Shown: positions 11,370 through 24,562, counted from the first letter of the stretch. The stretch: 64,000 bases of DNA from Ganoderma boninense (GCA_002900995.3 CM035311.1:2666001-2730000); one strand, 5' to 3'. A program made the numbers and translations. The notes: generated by a model from the letters alone, not told the origin.

Positions 11370-14300
11370 TCACAGAGGCCACGTACCAGGAGAGCCTTTG
11401 GAGTGCTGCAGTGCGTGGATTAGCGCGAGCTTCTCCTCGTCACCGAGGTTGTCCAACACGCGGACGAGCCCATCGACGGTGGCCTTCTTATCCTCACTGG
11501 CCAACTCCAGCATTTGGTGGGCGAGGTAGTCCGCCTTCAGCTTGGTAAGCGTGTTCGTCAAGTCGAGCTTCTCCAGCGCGTCCGCGATAGCACGAGGTTC
11601 GCTTTCGTTCTCGATGCCGCCGATCGACTCCAACAGGTGCTTCCGGTATTCGTATGTCGACTCGGGGCTCGCCTCCTCAAGCTGCGCCATGGCAGCCGAA
11701 TGTGCGACCTTGGCACGAACGGCCCAGTAGAATCGTCTCCGTGCGTCCTTCCAGTTCATCGCCTTCGCACAACCCTTGGCTTCCATACGACCAGTCCGGC
11801 TAAAAATAACAGTCAGATACAAAGGATCCCAAGGATTGAATAAAAACTCACTCGTGGAGATCAGCATAAAGCAGCGCAATCTGCTTGTACGTCGGCTGTA
11901 AGAGTGTCTCGCGCTTCGCAAGAGCATCTGTCGCAGCGGCCTGCTCCTCCGCAGTCTTCGACTTGTCAACGCTGGCCTTCCTGAGGGTCGCGTATGAAGC
12001 GTCAAGACGTTCCATGAGCTTCAAGATCTTGTCACGGCGCATCTTGATCTCGACGATACCCTCCGGTTCGAGGACACCCGCGCGAGCGTCGACGTCCGCG
12101 TACATTTCCATCTGCGCCGAGTTGATCGAGGGGTCGAGCACGACCCAAGCACCACCGCGGAGCTCGCCGTGAGGAACGATGTAGACGAACACGGGCTGCT
12201 TGTAGCTGGAGAGACCGTCGACGATTTTGGAACCCTGCTTCAGGATTTCGTCGTACATGTCCTGCTGGCCACCGGAGAACCCACGCCAGTTCGCGAAGAT
12301 GATGAGAGGGAGCCCCTCGCGGTTGAAGTCGAAGATCGCCTGCGCCGTCTTGTACGCCGAGTTGGGGTACCAGACCTGACCTGCCTCCATGATGCGCTGC
12401 TCGAACGACGACGGGTTGGCAGGGTCAGCGGGAACGATGCGCTCGATTGTCCGAGTCTCGACAGCGATGACACCCATGGGAATGCCTCCGAGGCGAGCGC
12501 GACCGACGACGACCGTCTGAGCCCATCCGCTGAGCGTCTCCTGGAAGGAGCCGCGATCGAAGAAGCCGGAAAGCCAATCATTGGTGTTCTCGTCCTTCTT
12601 GCCCTCGATGAACCAGCGCGGGTCATACGGGCCCTTCGGCGGAACGTAGCTGATGTCGCGGTCCCATGGATCGGCAGAGTCGAGGATAGGGAGAGGAGCA
12701 TCCTTAGATTCGGGAACATACGACAGCCATTCGAGGATATGGGTAGCGCCTTCCAAGTCGCTGCTAGCAGTGAGGTGCGAGACACCGTTCTTGTGCATGA
12801 TCTGAGTACCACCGAGCTGGAGGTTAGACGTGTAGACCTCGCGACCGAGCACCTTGTTGAGGGCAGGAGCACCGGTGAGGATGATAGGCTGGCCCTCGAC
12901 CTGGACTGCACGCTCTCCGAGACGGACCAGGTAGGCACCAATACCAACGGAGCGAGCGGTGACGAGGGTAATGGTGAAGATGTCGTCGTATGCACGAGAA
13001 GTTTCACCGGCGATGAGACCGGAGCCCTTCAAGCACTCGACACCGAGACCATCCTGCAAGCCGATGATGTCCGTGATCTTGTAACGCTGCTCGCCACCCT
13101 CTTCGATCTCGACGGTTCGGATAGCGGCAGCAGCCTTCTCCTGGACCTTCAGGAAGTTCTCGCGAGTGAGGTAGATGTACTCGATCCCCTTCTCCGGATG
13201 CGCCGGATCACACCAAGCGACAGAGAAGAGGTTCATGACCTCCTCGGCGAGACCGATGCGAGCTCCGGAGTTGGCAGAAAGGTAGATACGGGGGAGACCC
13301 TGGTCACGAGCGTACTGCGAGCAGAGGTAGAAGAACTGGTCCTCGTCTGGGCCGAACGAACCGATCTTGTACGTGATATCGTTAGCAATGACGACTGCGC
13401 GGCGACCGTTGGGATACTCGGGAGTGCGGAGCGTGAACACCCAGCCGACCATGCCAACACTGTTGTTGCCTGGAGCCCTGTCGACCTCCTGGAGCTGGTC
13501 GTGTTCGTCGAGCATGAGCTCCTTTGACTCGAAAATGTTCTTGGGCAAGCTCAGGCTCGGGTTAATGAAACGAGCCTTGGCCCACACGTTGCTCAGCGCC
13601 TTAGAGAAGAGGTCGGGGAAGTCATACACGTAGGTAGTGCCGATGAGGTGAGCTTGGTACCTCTTCGGCTGCAGGGACTCCTTCGTGGGGTATGCCTGGT
13701 GGACGGGCTGCAAGTGAAGAGGCCCCTTCTCGCCGATGGACTTCAAGATGGTGGTACCCCTGTCGGTGGTTATCTCCTGGTAGCCGTGGTAGTTGACGAT
13801 GAAACCGGAGACGTTCTCGATAACACAGCGAATAGGCGTAACGTTGCCCTCCTGGTCCTCGAGGACGATGCGGATTTCCGAGCCGGTGACGTGAAGTCGC
13901 CAGAGCCTCTTGCCATGGCGTTCAATGAAGCCCGAAATGGCCTCAAGAACATCGTCGTAGGTGACGGGGAGGTTGTAGATGAAGTTCATGAAGATGTGAT
14001 TGCAGTCCGCGTTGCGGTGCTGAACGGAAACAACTTCAAGGGCGTCCAAGATGGTAGTGACGAGGCGGTCGGTCTCCGAGATAAGGTACTGGGCAGTGTT
14101 CATGCTGCCCCGGATGCGGCCAGGGCGCACCAACGCACGGATGAAGAAGCGGTTGTCCAGCTGGTTCTCCCGAGCAACACTGTGGTAGAAGTGGAGCTGC
14201 TTGCTCTCCGTGAAGCAGGGAGTGAGGTTGTAGTTCGACAAGCGACTGAGCTCGAGCTGGAACGCAAGGGCGGGTTCGATGTGACGAATGGATTGTTCTT

Positions 14301-17300
14301 CCTGCCAAGAGCCATCCATCTCGCGGAGCGTATAGTAGATAGGGTACTGTCCGGGACGGCAGATGAGGATAGAGATACGACGGACGCCTCGCTTGCTGAG
14401 AACGTCGCGGTGGCTGTTGACGAGCTCGGCAACCTTCTCGTACCAAGCGTCCTCGGACATATCGTCAGCCTCGTCGAAGATGCGCAGCGCCAGGTTCAGG
14501 ACGTTAGGAGGCTGGTTGTTGGCGCCGTAGCGTTGTTGGTATTCGTAGGGGTCGAAGTTGGGAAGCACCGCAGCGACCTTGTCAAAGCCACGCCTGAGGG
14601 CATCGAGGTTCGGGAAGGACGCAATCGCGCCAGTACGGAGAGGCTGCTTCTGGTGCGAGTTGATCATGTACGTCAAATCGCTGACCGACGCTTGCCTACG
14701 AGGCACGTCACTGCTCGACAGGTTCGAATGAGTACAAAGCTAAGCGCAGAATAACAGGGAACTCACTCTCGAGCGAGGCGAGGGGTCGACGGTGGCGAGT
14801 TCGACTGACCGAGGTTGAAGCGCCAAGTAATAACAGTTGGTGCGTCGCCGTCGTCCATACCATCACCCTCCTCGTAATCAACCGACAGCAATGTGTACGC
14901 CTTGTACGCGCGCCTCACGTAGACCTCGAGTGCAGCTGTTCTGTGGGTCAGAACCCGGACATAAATCACGGTCGATGAACATACCGTGGACGATATCTTG
15001 GTCGGTGTAGTTCCAGAACGTGGGCAGGACGTCGTACACAGTGTACCGTGAGTCGATAAGCTCGCGCAAGACGTCCATGGATGGGGTCCTAACAACCGAG
15101 CCGGGCTCGCCATAGTAGCTGTTGGTGACCGAAGCCTTAAGGATGCCCTCCATCTGAGCCCGACGCTCCTCGTACGAGGGCATTTGGCACGAGATGAGTA
15201 CCTCTCGCGCCTTCAAGGAGACCTGAGTAGAAGATCTACCAAAGACGTATAAGTAAAACGTTGTGCTGCCTCACAGCTAGAGAGGGACACACCTGGCTTC
15301 GAGCGCTGCGAGACCCTGAAGGACCTGATAGAGACGAGTATTGGGGTCGGTCACGGTCAAGCCACTGTTCTTGACATGGTCAAGGACAGCCATGACCAAC
15401 CGGCCCTTCCTCTGCGCCATCATGTGGCTGAGAACGAGAGCGACGACCTTGTCCAGATCGTCCTTGTTCTGCTCACGCAGTGTCAGAATGCGAGCCTCGA
15501 TGCTACCCCCAAAGAGCTTCTCAGTCTCCTCGTAGTGGGCGAGCAGACCTGCGATGACGTCGGTCTCGTGGGCCTTCAAACCGGACTGGTAACGCTCCAC
15601 AGCGCTGAGGAGCGCCGCGAGTTGAGTGCGGAACATAGGCCTGTCCTGAGCGCGGACGTTGTCCTCCATGTAGTGGTCGATGAGCTTTTTGACGCGGTGG
15701 GCGGGGAATTCAGCGCTTTCGCCCTTGCCCTTCGCGAGATCGATAGCAGCACGAACGCTGTCCTCAAGCTTCGCCGGCATGCGACCAGAAAGGGTAGACA
15801 GGATGGCAGAGACCTCAGAGAAAGGAAGCTCAGCATTATGGAGGACATCGATGAGATCCTTGAGCGTTGAAGCCATGACCGCCTGGTTGTCGTAACCGTC
15901 GAGGATGTTGTTCAGGACATTGAGGTGGGAGTACATGCGCTGGTGAGGCTTATTGCCAACGACGCTGGGCGTACCCATTCCAGGGAGCAAACCTTCGAAG
16001 GGCTTGGCATGCTTGACGCGGGCGGGGTCGTCGAGGGTAAGGATACCAAGGATGTCACCCGGCTCGAGACTGACGCCGGGCTGCTTGACGAACTGAACAA
16101 TACCATCTTCGGCAGCGGCGAGAGGCATGTACATCTTCATAACCTAGAGAACGAAACCGGTAAGGATCGCTCTCGAGAATGCAACTGAATCGCGCACCTC
16201 AATTTCAGCGTACTGCTCGCCGGCATTGATGTGATCACCGCTCTCCACAAGGAAACGGACCAGCTTGCCGGGACTAGGACTCCTCAGCTGCGTCGGGTCG
16301 TTCTCCTGTTCAATCAGGCACGTCTTGGCGTCGATCATCACACGCAACGCTCCCACTTCCTCTCTCCAGTAGACAGAATGGCTCTTGCCGTCAAGCAGAA
16401 CCAACAGGCCGCCATCAGCCAAACCACGCGCTCCAACCAGCGTCCGGCCACCGTTGAGGTATAGCGTCCAGAGCGTCGGAGAAGAACGCGTAGCAGTGAA
16501 GGAGTAGCGGACGTTGTCGTAGATGAAGTCGATTCCAAAAACGGTCTTGAGAACGTCGCGTGAAGGCACCTGGCCCTTGTCGAGGATACGCTTGTATTCG
16601 CTCCACGAAGCCTCCGCCGCGATGAAGGCCTTGGTAACGGCACCACAGATGACTGCGAGGGTAGAGTCGGGGCGCTCGGCAGTGAGCTTGTCGCTGATGA
16701 GGGAATCAAGCCAACCAGTCGTAATGGTGTTCTCCTCAAAGGCCTGAAGCTCTAGAAGCTTGATGAGGTACTCTACAGTCGTGCGGAAATCGCCTCGAAT
16801 ACTGAGCTCTTTCAAAGCAACGACCATGTTCTTGCGGGACTCCGCGCGGTCTTCACCGTAGGCAAAGACGTGGCCGAACTGCGAATCCGCGAACTCGTGG
16901 AGACCACCAGCGCTGCCGACCGAGAAGTAACCCCAGACGTTGGTACTAGAACGGAAGTTGAGCTCCTGGAGCGAACCGGACGACGGTTTGAAACCCGCGT
17001 CCGGGTTCTCCGCCGTGATACGAACGGCAATAACGTGACCCTTGGGACGAGGCTTACGCTGAACAGTGCTGGCCTCGGGAACCACCATGTCAAAGTCGAT
17101 CTCGGAAGTTCCGTTGTGCTCGACGCCATACAGCTGACGGATGTGGCGAATACGATGGAGAGGAATACCCATAGCAACCTGGAGCTGAGCAGCAGGAAGG
17201 TTGACACCGGAGACCATCTCGGTCGTCGGGTGCTCGACCTGAAGACGGGGGTTAAGCTCGAGGAAGTAGAAAACGTTCTCCGCGTGGCTGTAGAGGTCTA

Positions 17301-18947
17301 TTCAAAACGTCAACGTCTTCATCTACATGCACGAGAACAGTACACCAACATTCGACCGTTCCAGCGCTCACATATCCGACGAGCTTCGCCAATCGAACGG
17401 CGGCACGCTCCATCTTCTCGAAAGTCTTCGAGTCGGCGATGGTCACTGGCGCCTCTTCAATGATCTTCTGGTGCCGACGCTGGACGGAACAGTCACGGCC
17501 AAAGAGAGAAATTGCATTGCCGTACTGATCAGCGAGAAGCTGGACCTCCAAGTGACGTGCCTGGCCAGCGAGCTTCATGATGAAGATCGGCGAACCTGGT
17601 TCAAGGTGAGCGAGGAAAGGATGTGGAATGTATGGCTTAGCCTACCAGGAATCTCTCCAGCAACTGCATGGAACGCGTTCTTAAACGCGTCTGCAGACTC
17701 TACCTTACGGATACCCTTGCCTCCTCCGCCTTCGGATGCCTTGATCATGACCGGGAAGCCGATCTCCTCTGCGCGCGAAAGACCCTCTTCAACAGTCGTC
17801 ACGCACGCCGCCTTGTACACGTCGTCGGGAACAGTCACAAAGCCATCTGAAGAGAGCTCGGTCTTCGATATGCCAGTACCGGACCAAGCCATGGTCGGGA
17901 CGTCCGCGCTCTGCGCTACGATCGTGCTAGAAATCTTGTCTCCCAAGCTGCGCATGGCGCTACCAGGGGGACCGATGAAGACAATCTTGTTGGCGGCAAG
18001 CGTCTCTGGCAGGCGAGGGTTCTCCGAAGCGTGACCCCAACCAGCCCACACAGCGTGAACACCGGCGCGCTCAGCGACGTCGACGATGAGGTCCACATTC
18101 GCGTAGTTGTGGTTGTTGGAACCTCCCGGTACTTCGACATACCGGTCGGCCATGCGAATGTACTCGGCGTTGACCTTCAAGTCCTCCGGTGTTGCCATTA
18201 CGGTGAACTCGACGGCGCGCTCCGTGCCAAACGTCTCGTAACTCCATTGCCGGATCGAGCGAATCTCCTTCACAGCAGCGATACCTGAAAATCGGTCAGT
18301 ACACCCCCGCGCGCCCTGTTCCGAAGCGTGACAGACCGTTGTTGGCAATGAGGACCTATTCAAACAAACGCTGATAAGTATCTCGCACATCTCCAGAAAC
18401 ATACGGGAGCATTCTGCAAGTCTGGAGCGCATATAGCCCGCGTGTTCGGACCTCATGTGCAGAGGCACGCTCCCGAGCGAAGCGGATGCCGGAATCGATG
18501 GGTGACGCGCATATAGCCGGTGCATGCGTCCAAACACGCATTTGCCAGGAGTTTCGACGAGCTCGGGGGCGAAACGGGGACGCTGAGAGCAGGACTAACT
18601 GCGGCGCACCTCGGAGCCGGTAGACGCGTCGCGCGACCCACACTGTGACGCGCGCGCGACGCGTCCCGCACGGTCCGTTCCATCCTGGAAATGCTCGACA
18701 TTGGACACCCCGAGACAGATGCCCCCATTTCCTGCTACCAATAGCGCAAGCATTGACACGGAAACTCACCTTCGAGATGACCGTATGTCCTCCATGCTTC
18801 TTGACGAAGTCCTTGACTGGGCCTGACGGAGCCTTTTCGAGTGTGTTACCGCCTGTGATCGGGCGTCACATCCTGTGTACAGCAAGAGAGCCAACGCAAC
18901 GTCATACCGATGAATTGGGCGACTCTTGAGTGATCGTAGGTGGACAT
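11370..18947 (-). CDS. ACC1: Acetyl-CoA carboxylase, single-chain eukaryotic type
   Basis: This is the biotin-dependent enzyme that makes malonyl-CoA for fatty-acid synthesis. It starts [14 protein letters not shown] at 18947; the stop is at 11370. Domains in order: biotin carboxylase ([18 protein letters not shown]-grasp loop [33 protein letters not shown]); BCCP with the biotin site VMKM, its Lys codon at 16137-16135; the central regulatory region; and the carboxyltransferase halves in one 2.86 kb exon (14710..11852). The last exon is 11800..11370. Two odd splice features stand out: a 19 bp micro-exon (18355..18337, encoding VLIANN) behind a 413 bp intron, and an intron (16197..16144) cutting just before the VMKM motif. 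Protein length is about 2,200 residues. Long plus-strand ORFs inside it are antisense shadows. Confidence 0.95.
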
Positions 18948-19619
18948 GGCTGGAGGAAGGGGAGAGGATGTTACCCGGGGGCAAAGGAAACGGAGAAGGG
19001 TAGGACGGACAATTTAAGGCCTGCAAGGAAGATCCCCGACAGCTTGCATCCCCAACACATTGCTGATTACATAATGACGCTCTGGGGATTCAGCATCGAA
19101 TCGAGCGCTGCGTCGCGCTGTGACGTCGTGGAACCCTCCCGATTGGCACAGACAATCTGTTTCTGAACCCCAGCCCCAGCCACGTCGTCGTTGCAGGGTA
19201 CCCGAGGCCCCAACGCTGGGCGGGATCGCTGCAGACCCTTCAAAAGTCGGGCAGCTCAACATCGCTGCCGATCCTCGGCTCGTCCCAGCTTAGTAGCTAC
19301 TCTGCCTCCGTGACCGCAGGATCAACGAGAAGCAGCGGTCTGTCAAGCAACATCTCATGAATGCTCTAGATTCTTCTTTACACCATTGGATTGGCAGTGG
19401 AATCGAATCACAAACTGCTTCCGAGCAACCCAGCTCAGCCAGATAACAACCCGGCCTTTGGGCCATCGACCAGCGACAGTTGTAATCCTCCGACGTTCAC
19501 ACATAGATAGGAGATTTACAATGCGAGTGTGCATGCAGCCATGGAGCATGTCATAGGATTTGCAATACATGAGCGTGTAACAGCAATGCCGGCAACAAAA
19601 CGGAAGAGAGGGAGAGTGC
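18948..19619. other. 672 bp intergenic, ACC1 promoter and eL33 3' flank
   Basis: No gene is supported. The side nearest 18,948 must contain the ACC1 promoter and 5' UTR. The side nearest 19,620 holds the eL33 terminator. No sterol- or fatty-acid-responsive element was confidently recognised. Confidence 0.5.
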
Positions 19620-20365
19620 TTAGATGTTGGAGGGGTAAAGCATCTGGTTACGAAAAGCCGCAGGAACTCCATGAGTGCGAGCTAGCACGAGAGAGAGAAC
19701 AGAAGAAACGCACCACCCGGACGCTCGCGCCGAACGCGTGTGGGGGCAAGTTCGAGCTGAACTTCCCTTTTACGACACCGGAGTTACCGTGCGGGCGGGT
19801 GACACGGCTATATGCACGACACAGCGTTCAACATCGTGCATAAGGACAGACGGAGGATTCAGCTCACCCCCAGATTACGCGGACCTTCGAGCCCTCGACG
19901 GCACGCTTTGCCCGGTAAACGTATGCGACACGCTACGTCGCAGGAGGGTCATTGAATGTACATGGGATATGGTAACATGAAACGGACCTTTCCCAGGTAG
20001 AATTGAGCGTCCTCCTTGGTGGCGACACCCTCAATCTGGAGAAGAGAGGTGTTGGGGCGAGAGTTGCGCTTGGAGCGCTTGTGGCCAAGGACGCGGCCCT
20101 TTGAGTACAGTCTACATCAGACGAGCGTAAGCCAACTATTCTTGCGGGAGAGAGCCCAGATGTGCAAGACGAAGGAGGCGGAGCAGAGAAGCAAGAGTAT
20201 TGAGTGTCGAGGAAATCCGAGTTGTCCAAGGTCGAGCGCCGTCATCCGTTCCTCCCCAACGCCATCCATCCGTTCCTCCCTGTCCTTCGCCCTTCCAAAC
20301 GTCCCACAACCCATCGCAGAATCCACCAACAGCATAGATGCATATTCTCACCTTGTGGATCCCAT
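19620..20365 (-). CDS. RPL33: 60S ribosomal protein eL33 (L35Ae family)
   Basis: This large-subunit ribosomal protein has exons 20365..20352 (14 bp), 20111..19988, 19932..19868, 19807..19714 and 19643..19620 (24 bp). The sum is 321 bp, or 106 residues plus stop, the usual eL33 size. It begins [20 protein letters not shown], continues [20 protein letters not shown] and [20 protein letters not shown], then [20 protein letters not shown], and ends ASVRVMLYPSNI. All blocks match the eL33 family pattern. The 14 bp first exon is followed by a 240 bp intron, a common layout for fungal ribosomal-protein genes, where the first intron often holds control elements. It is divergent from ARG7. Confidence 0.93.
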
Positions 20366-20890
20366 TGTTTTGTCGGTCGGCCGGTGTCGGATGTCGTGAA
20401 CTTGCTGCTATCGACGGCCTTGCCTGAAGTTTGCCAGTTGTGCTCTGAGCGCCCACTTCGGCATCTCCCGGATCTCCAACCAAATGGGGATATCCCGATG
20501 TTTCCCCGGGCGCTCAGAGGGGGCTCTGGTCTGAAAATCGAGCGGAACGTTTTGCTCCTCACCATCGACGCAGCGACCAGCGCTGCACTCTGTCGTCGGC
20601 CATTTCTCGACTCGACGCACGAGTAACGGAGCGGTGGAAGAGCCAGGTCCACGCAAGTGGGCATCCTCGGGACGCGGCCTGCTATTCTTGTAGGTAGCCA
20701 GTCGCATTTTTGCTCGCGCAGGTCTTGTACTTCTGTCCGAGCTCGAACCGCAGGGAATATACATCCATTCGCCGCATACGGCCGGCTATACTTCAGCCAG
20801 CGAACCCCAGCTGATCTGCATAGTGACTCGACTCTACGTTGAGCTTATAACCGTGCCAGCAACCAAGTGCGTTTTCTCCTGGCCATCGCC
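20366..20890. promoter_or_regulatory. Divergent promoter region of eL33 and ARG7
   Basis: This 525 bp stretch between two divergent starts contains both promoters. ORFs crossing it on both strands show no recognisable product. No confident TATA or Gcn4-type site is claimed. Confidence 0.5.
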
Positions 20891-22424
20891 ATGACTCTCA
20901 CAATGCGGGGCCTGCCCGCCGTGTTCAAGCGGTTCTCGTCCTCGTCAACAACGACCATCGTCACCAAGGCCATCCCATCCAAGAGCCACCTCCACTCCCC
21001 CATCCCTGACTCTGCCTTCCCAAAGGGCTACGCGCTCACCGGTCTGCATTGTGGCGTCAAAAAGAACCCAGAGCTCCTGGACCTCGGCATCATCCTCTCC
21101 ACCTCCTCGCGTCCCACCAGCGCAGCGGCCTGCTTCACCCGCAATGCCTTCAAAGCAGCTCCAGTTGTCGTCTCTCAAGACGTCCTCGAGCGCAATAGCG
21201 GTCGCGCCCGCGCGCTCGTGGTGAACAGCGGATGCGCAAACGCAGTGACGGGCAAGCAAGGCATGGAGGATGCTTGGGCCATGGTGCGCACAACCGACAC
21301 TCTCCTACCCTCATCGACTCCACCTTCGAACGAGACACTCGTCATGTCTACGGGCGTCATCGGCCAAAACCTCCCTATCACCAAGATCCTCGACGGCATC
21401 CGCTCACAGGCCTCCTCCGGCACACCCTCCCTCGGCTCGACCTTCTCAGCATGGGAGCGCGCGGCGCGTGCATTTATGACGACCGACACCTTCCCCAAGC
21501 TCCGCGCACGGACGTTCACGATCAACGGCCAGGAGTTCCACCTGGCGGGCATGGACAAGGGCGCGGGCATGATCCACCCGGACATGGGTCCCCCAGCCAG
21601 CAGCGGGCAACTGCACGCCACACTTCTCGGATGCATTCTCACGGACGCGGCCGTCTCCCCGCGCAGCCTGCAGTCGGCCCTGACGTATGCGGTGGACCGG
21701 AGCTTCAACTCGATCAGCGTGGACGGGGACATGTCAACGAACGACACAATCATCATCTTGGCGAACGGCGCTGCGGTGGCGGCGGCGGAGCCCGAGATTG
21801 ACGAGGCGGCGGACCCGGAGGCGTACGAGGTGTTCAAGCACGAGCTCACAGCGTTCGCCGCGGAGCTGGCGCAGCTTGTCGTCCGGGACGGAGAGGGCGC
21901 GACAAAGTTCGTCACGGTGACTGTCGAGGGCGCGCCGACGTACAAGGATGCGCACGCGGTTGCATCCAGGATATCAACCTCCGCACTCGTGAAGACCGCG
22001 CTGTTCGGGGAGGATGCCAAGTGAGACCGCCCTCGCAAATCGTCTGCACGTCGTTGCTAATATGAAGATCTCACAGCTGGGGTCGTGTCCTCGCCGCCAC
22101 GGGCTCTATTCCGCTATCTCAGCCGATCAACCCTTCGCGGGTGAATGTCTCGTTCATTCCTGCAGATGGAACGGCAGCGCTTCCTCTTTTGGTCAACGGT
22201 GAGCCCGAGAAGGTCGACGAGGCCCGTGCATCCGAGATCATTGGTCAGGAAGACCTCGAGATTAAGGTCGAGCTCGGCATTGGTTCTGAGAGCGCAAAAT
22301 ACTGGACGTGTGACTTCAGCTACGTAAGTCTTAACCATCCTTCCTCCCCTCAGCACTCAAGGGCTTACCTGACGATTCGGTCTTGTAGGAATATGTCAGG
22401 ATCAACGGCGATTACAGGACGTAG
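20891..22424 (+). CDS. ARG7: Mitochondrial ornithine acetyltransferase (ArgJ/Arg7)
   Basis: This enzyme recycles the acetyl group from N-acetylornithine to glutamate in arginine synthesis, in the mitochondrial matrix. Exons are 20891..22020, 22077..22323 and 22389..22424, giving 470 residues. The N-terminus ([19 protein letters not shown]) is Arg/Ser-rich without acidic residues, like a matrix-targeting presequence. The precursor carries the self-cleavage site at HATLLG, where the Thr becomes the nucleophile of the beta chain. Other family blocks are [72 protein letters not shown] and the C-terminal [11 protein letters not shown]. The ORF extends to 20867 without an upstream ATG; 20891 is the first ATG, with 20903 as an alternative. 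Confidence 0.95.
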
Positions 22425-22946
22425 GGCTGGCTATGCATTATGTATAGAAAGTCTTGCCTAGGCAAGGCGGTGGAATGAGCATCTCTACACACTTCGGATT
22501 CTTCTTGATGTTGGTTCTGAGGTTCTGACCCGGGACTTATTTGAGTTACCTTTTGAATGTCGCTATTGAGAGCGTCAAGCCTTAAACTAATAGTAGCAGT
22601 GGTCCGACGGTGCCAATGCGCTCCTATCCTCTTCTATTTCTCTCATCCCGGTTCTGCATCCTTCGACGGGCTCTGGTATACATACGAGACTGAGTGTCGG
22701 GAGGCCGTTGGGGACGGCGCTTGGGAGGAGGAGCTATTCATGGGCGCGCTATTTGGGGTTGTTGACGCGACCCGGCAAACGACAAGCGACTCCCAGGCAC
22801 GATCGCATGCGCCAAAACCATTAAGTGACCTTCCTCCTGGCTCCACCACGTCAGTCCTTCCCTCCGCGCAGCCGCCTCCTCCTCCCGCGCCCCTACGTCG
22901 CCTCTCTAAGCACACTCATTCACTGCTCCCCGCCGCCACCACCACC
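22425..22946. other. 522 bp intergenic
   Basis: The stretch holds the ARG7 3' flank and the promoter of the next gene. An in-frame ATG at 22557 would extend the next protein by 130 residues, but that extension has no conserved look, while the ATG at 22947 sits right before a membrane segment. Confidence 0.45.
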
Positions 22947-24287
22947 ATGGGTTCCGTCCAGAGCTACCTGCCCGTCGCCGCAGTCGTCGCCGGGGCCGCC
23001 GCGTACGGCTTCGTCCAGCTCAACAAGCCCGCAGCCGGCCCCCAGCACGCTGGCCCGTCCTCCGCGTCCGCATCCGCGCCCACCTCAGCGGCCCCTTCGA
23101 AAAAGCAGAAGCAAAAGAAGAAGGCAGGGGGCACAGGGGCTGGCGCGGGCACGGCCGAGAAGGAGAAGGACGCACACCCCGCAGAGCCCATCGTCGTCCC
23201 CTTCCCCCCGGTCGTCCCAGGCTCCTTCGACGCCCACAGCGCCCCCGCTCCAGCAGAGCCCCAGGCAAAGCCGAAGAACAAGAAGAAGAAGGCGAAGAAG
23301 GCGGGCGGCGGCGCCGACGCGCAGTCCGAGTCCTCCGCGACCGCGCCCGAGTCCTCCGTCGCCGCAGTGCGCATGACGAAGCCGAAGAAGGGCGGCGCTG
23401 CGAACAGGCCCGCGGCGGCGCTCGACAACGACGGGTGGACGAAGGTCGAGACGAAGAAGAAGCCTGCGAAGACGGGTGCTGCGGCCGAGGCGGCAGAGGG
23501 GAGCGGCTCCCAGGGCCAGGGGCTGGAAGTGTCGACGAGCGACCTCGCGACGTCGGTCACGACCGGCAACTCCTCGCCCGTGACGGAGCGCACGGAAGAC
23601 GAGGGCCACCTGGCGGACTCGGTCTCGTCGGAGAACCGCAGGACGCTCGCGGAGAAGCTGCTGCCCAAGCCTAGGAAGACCGGGGTCGAGGAGTATGTCC
23701 CGCTATCAGTTTCCCTAAATGACCCGCGCATTGACGTGGGGTTATAGCTTGCTGGAAGAGCCCGACTATCCGGAGGTTTCCCGCGTCATGCGTATCAAGC
23801 CTCGGCCAGACGAGCAGCCAGCGGCCGGGTTCTCATGGGCTGATTACGAAGACGTGGACTCACGGGGGAATGCAGATGACGCGGATGGCGAGGATGATGG
23901 CGGATGGGGAGTGGTTAAGAGTCGTGGCCGTCAACGTAAGTGTCCCGCCTTGGCCCCCCCTCTATCCCCGTTGCATCTAGGATTCGACAATGAATGCTCA
24001 ATGTTAACTTTGTAGGAGCCAATAACGCGCCCTCTGCCGCATCCGCGCCAACAGTGCAGCAGCCCACCGAGTCGCTCACAAAGAAGCAGCGGCAACATGC
24101 CGCCAAACGCGAGGCTCAGAAGGCCGCGAAGGCAGACGCAGAGCAAGACCGACTCGCCACACTAGCCAAGCACAAGCGTGACCTGGAGCGAGCTCGTATG
24201 GCTGAGCAGGCCAAGACAACTAAGAAGACCGCGAGTGGGGGGATGTCCGCTTATGTCGACGAAAACGGGAAGCTCGTCTGGCAGTGA
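22947..24287 (+). CDS. Membrane-anchored Lys/Ala-rich protein of unknown function
   Basis: Exons are 22947..23692, 23748..23935 and 24016..24287, giving 401 residues. The product has one N-terminal membrane segment (residues about 7-25, YLPVAAVVAGAAAYGFVQL) and is otherwise low in complexity: Ala/Pro/Ser linkers, several Lys clusters (KKQKQKKK, KNKKKKAKK) and the short motif DNDGWTKVETKKK. The second exon has DLLEEPDYPEVSRVMRIKP and an acidic patch ending GGWGVVKSRGRQR. The C-terminus is helical and charged (SLTKKQRQHAAKREAQKAAK, then LAKHKRDLERARMAEQ) and closes AYVDENGKLVWQ. The layout (short anchor, basic disordered body, charged coiled-coil end) suggests a membrane-tethered protein, possibly RNA- or ribosome-associated, but this is only inference. 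Confidence 0.8.
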
Positions 24288-24562
24288 GTTGGCCAGGCCT
24301 TCCAAGGTTTGCAAGTCATGCATGGAGCGCATATGGAAAGGGGAACGCAGGAACTAGATTCCTTCTGGCCCGTCGCTCGTCAAGCTTATTATTTATCGCA
24401 TATACCACCATTCGTTTCCCCTCAAGTTTATCGTAACCTTCTCTGGGACTTTCCTCACGCATGGAAGAGGTCTATTCAGCTGTATCTAGTATACCGGGTC
24501 TGTTAATGTGAATCGCGGAGCCGTCGTCGGCTCAAAGTACGCCAGAGAGCGGTGTTGCGGCC

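Noticed and set aside
12169..14754. Plus-strand ORFs of 452 and 368 codons
   Set aside because: They lie antisense to the ACC1 carboxyltransferase exon, which shows full family conservation; GC-rich third positions keep the opposite strand open.
22557..22946. 130-residue N-terminal extension of the 22947 gene
   Set aside because: Open in frame, but it lacks conserved character and would bury the membrane anchor; the ATG at 22947 has a good context (CACCACCATGG).
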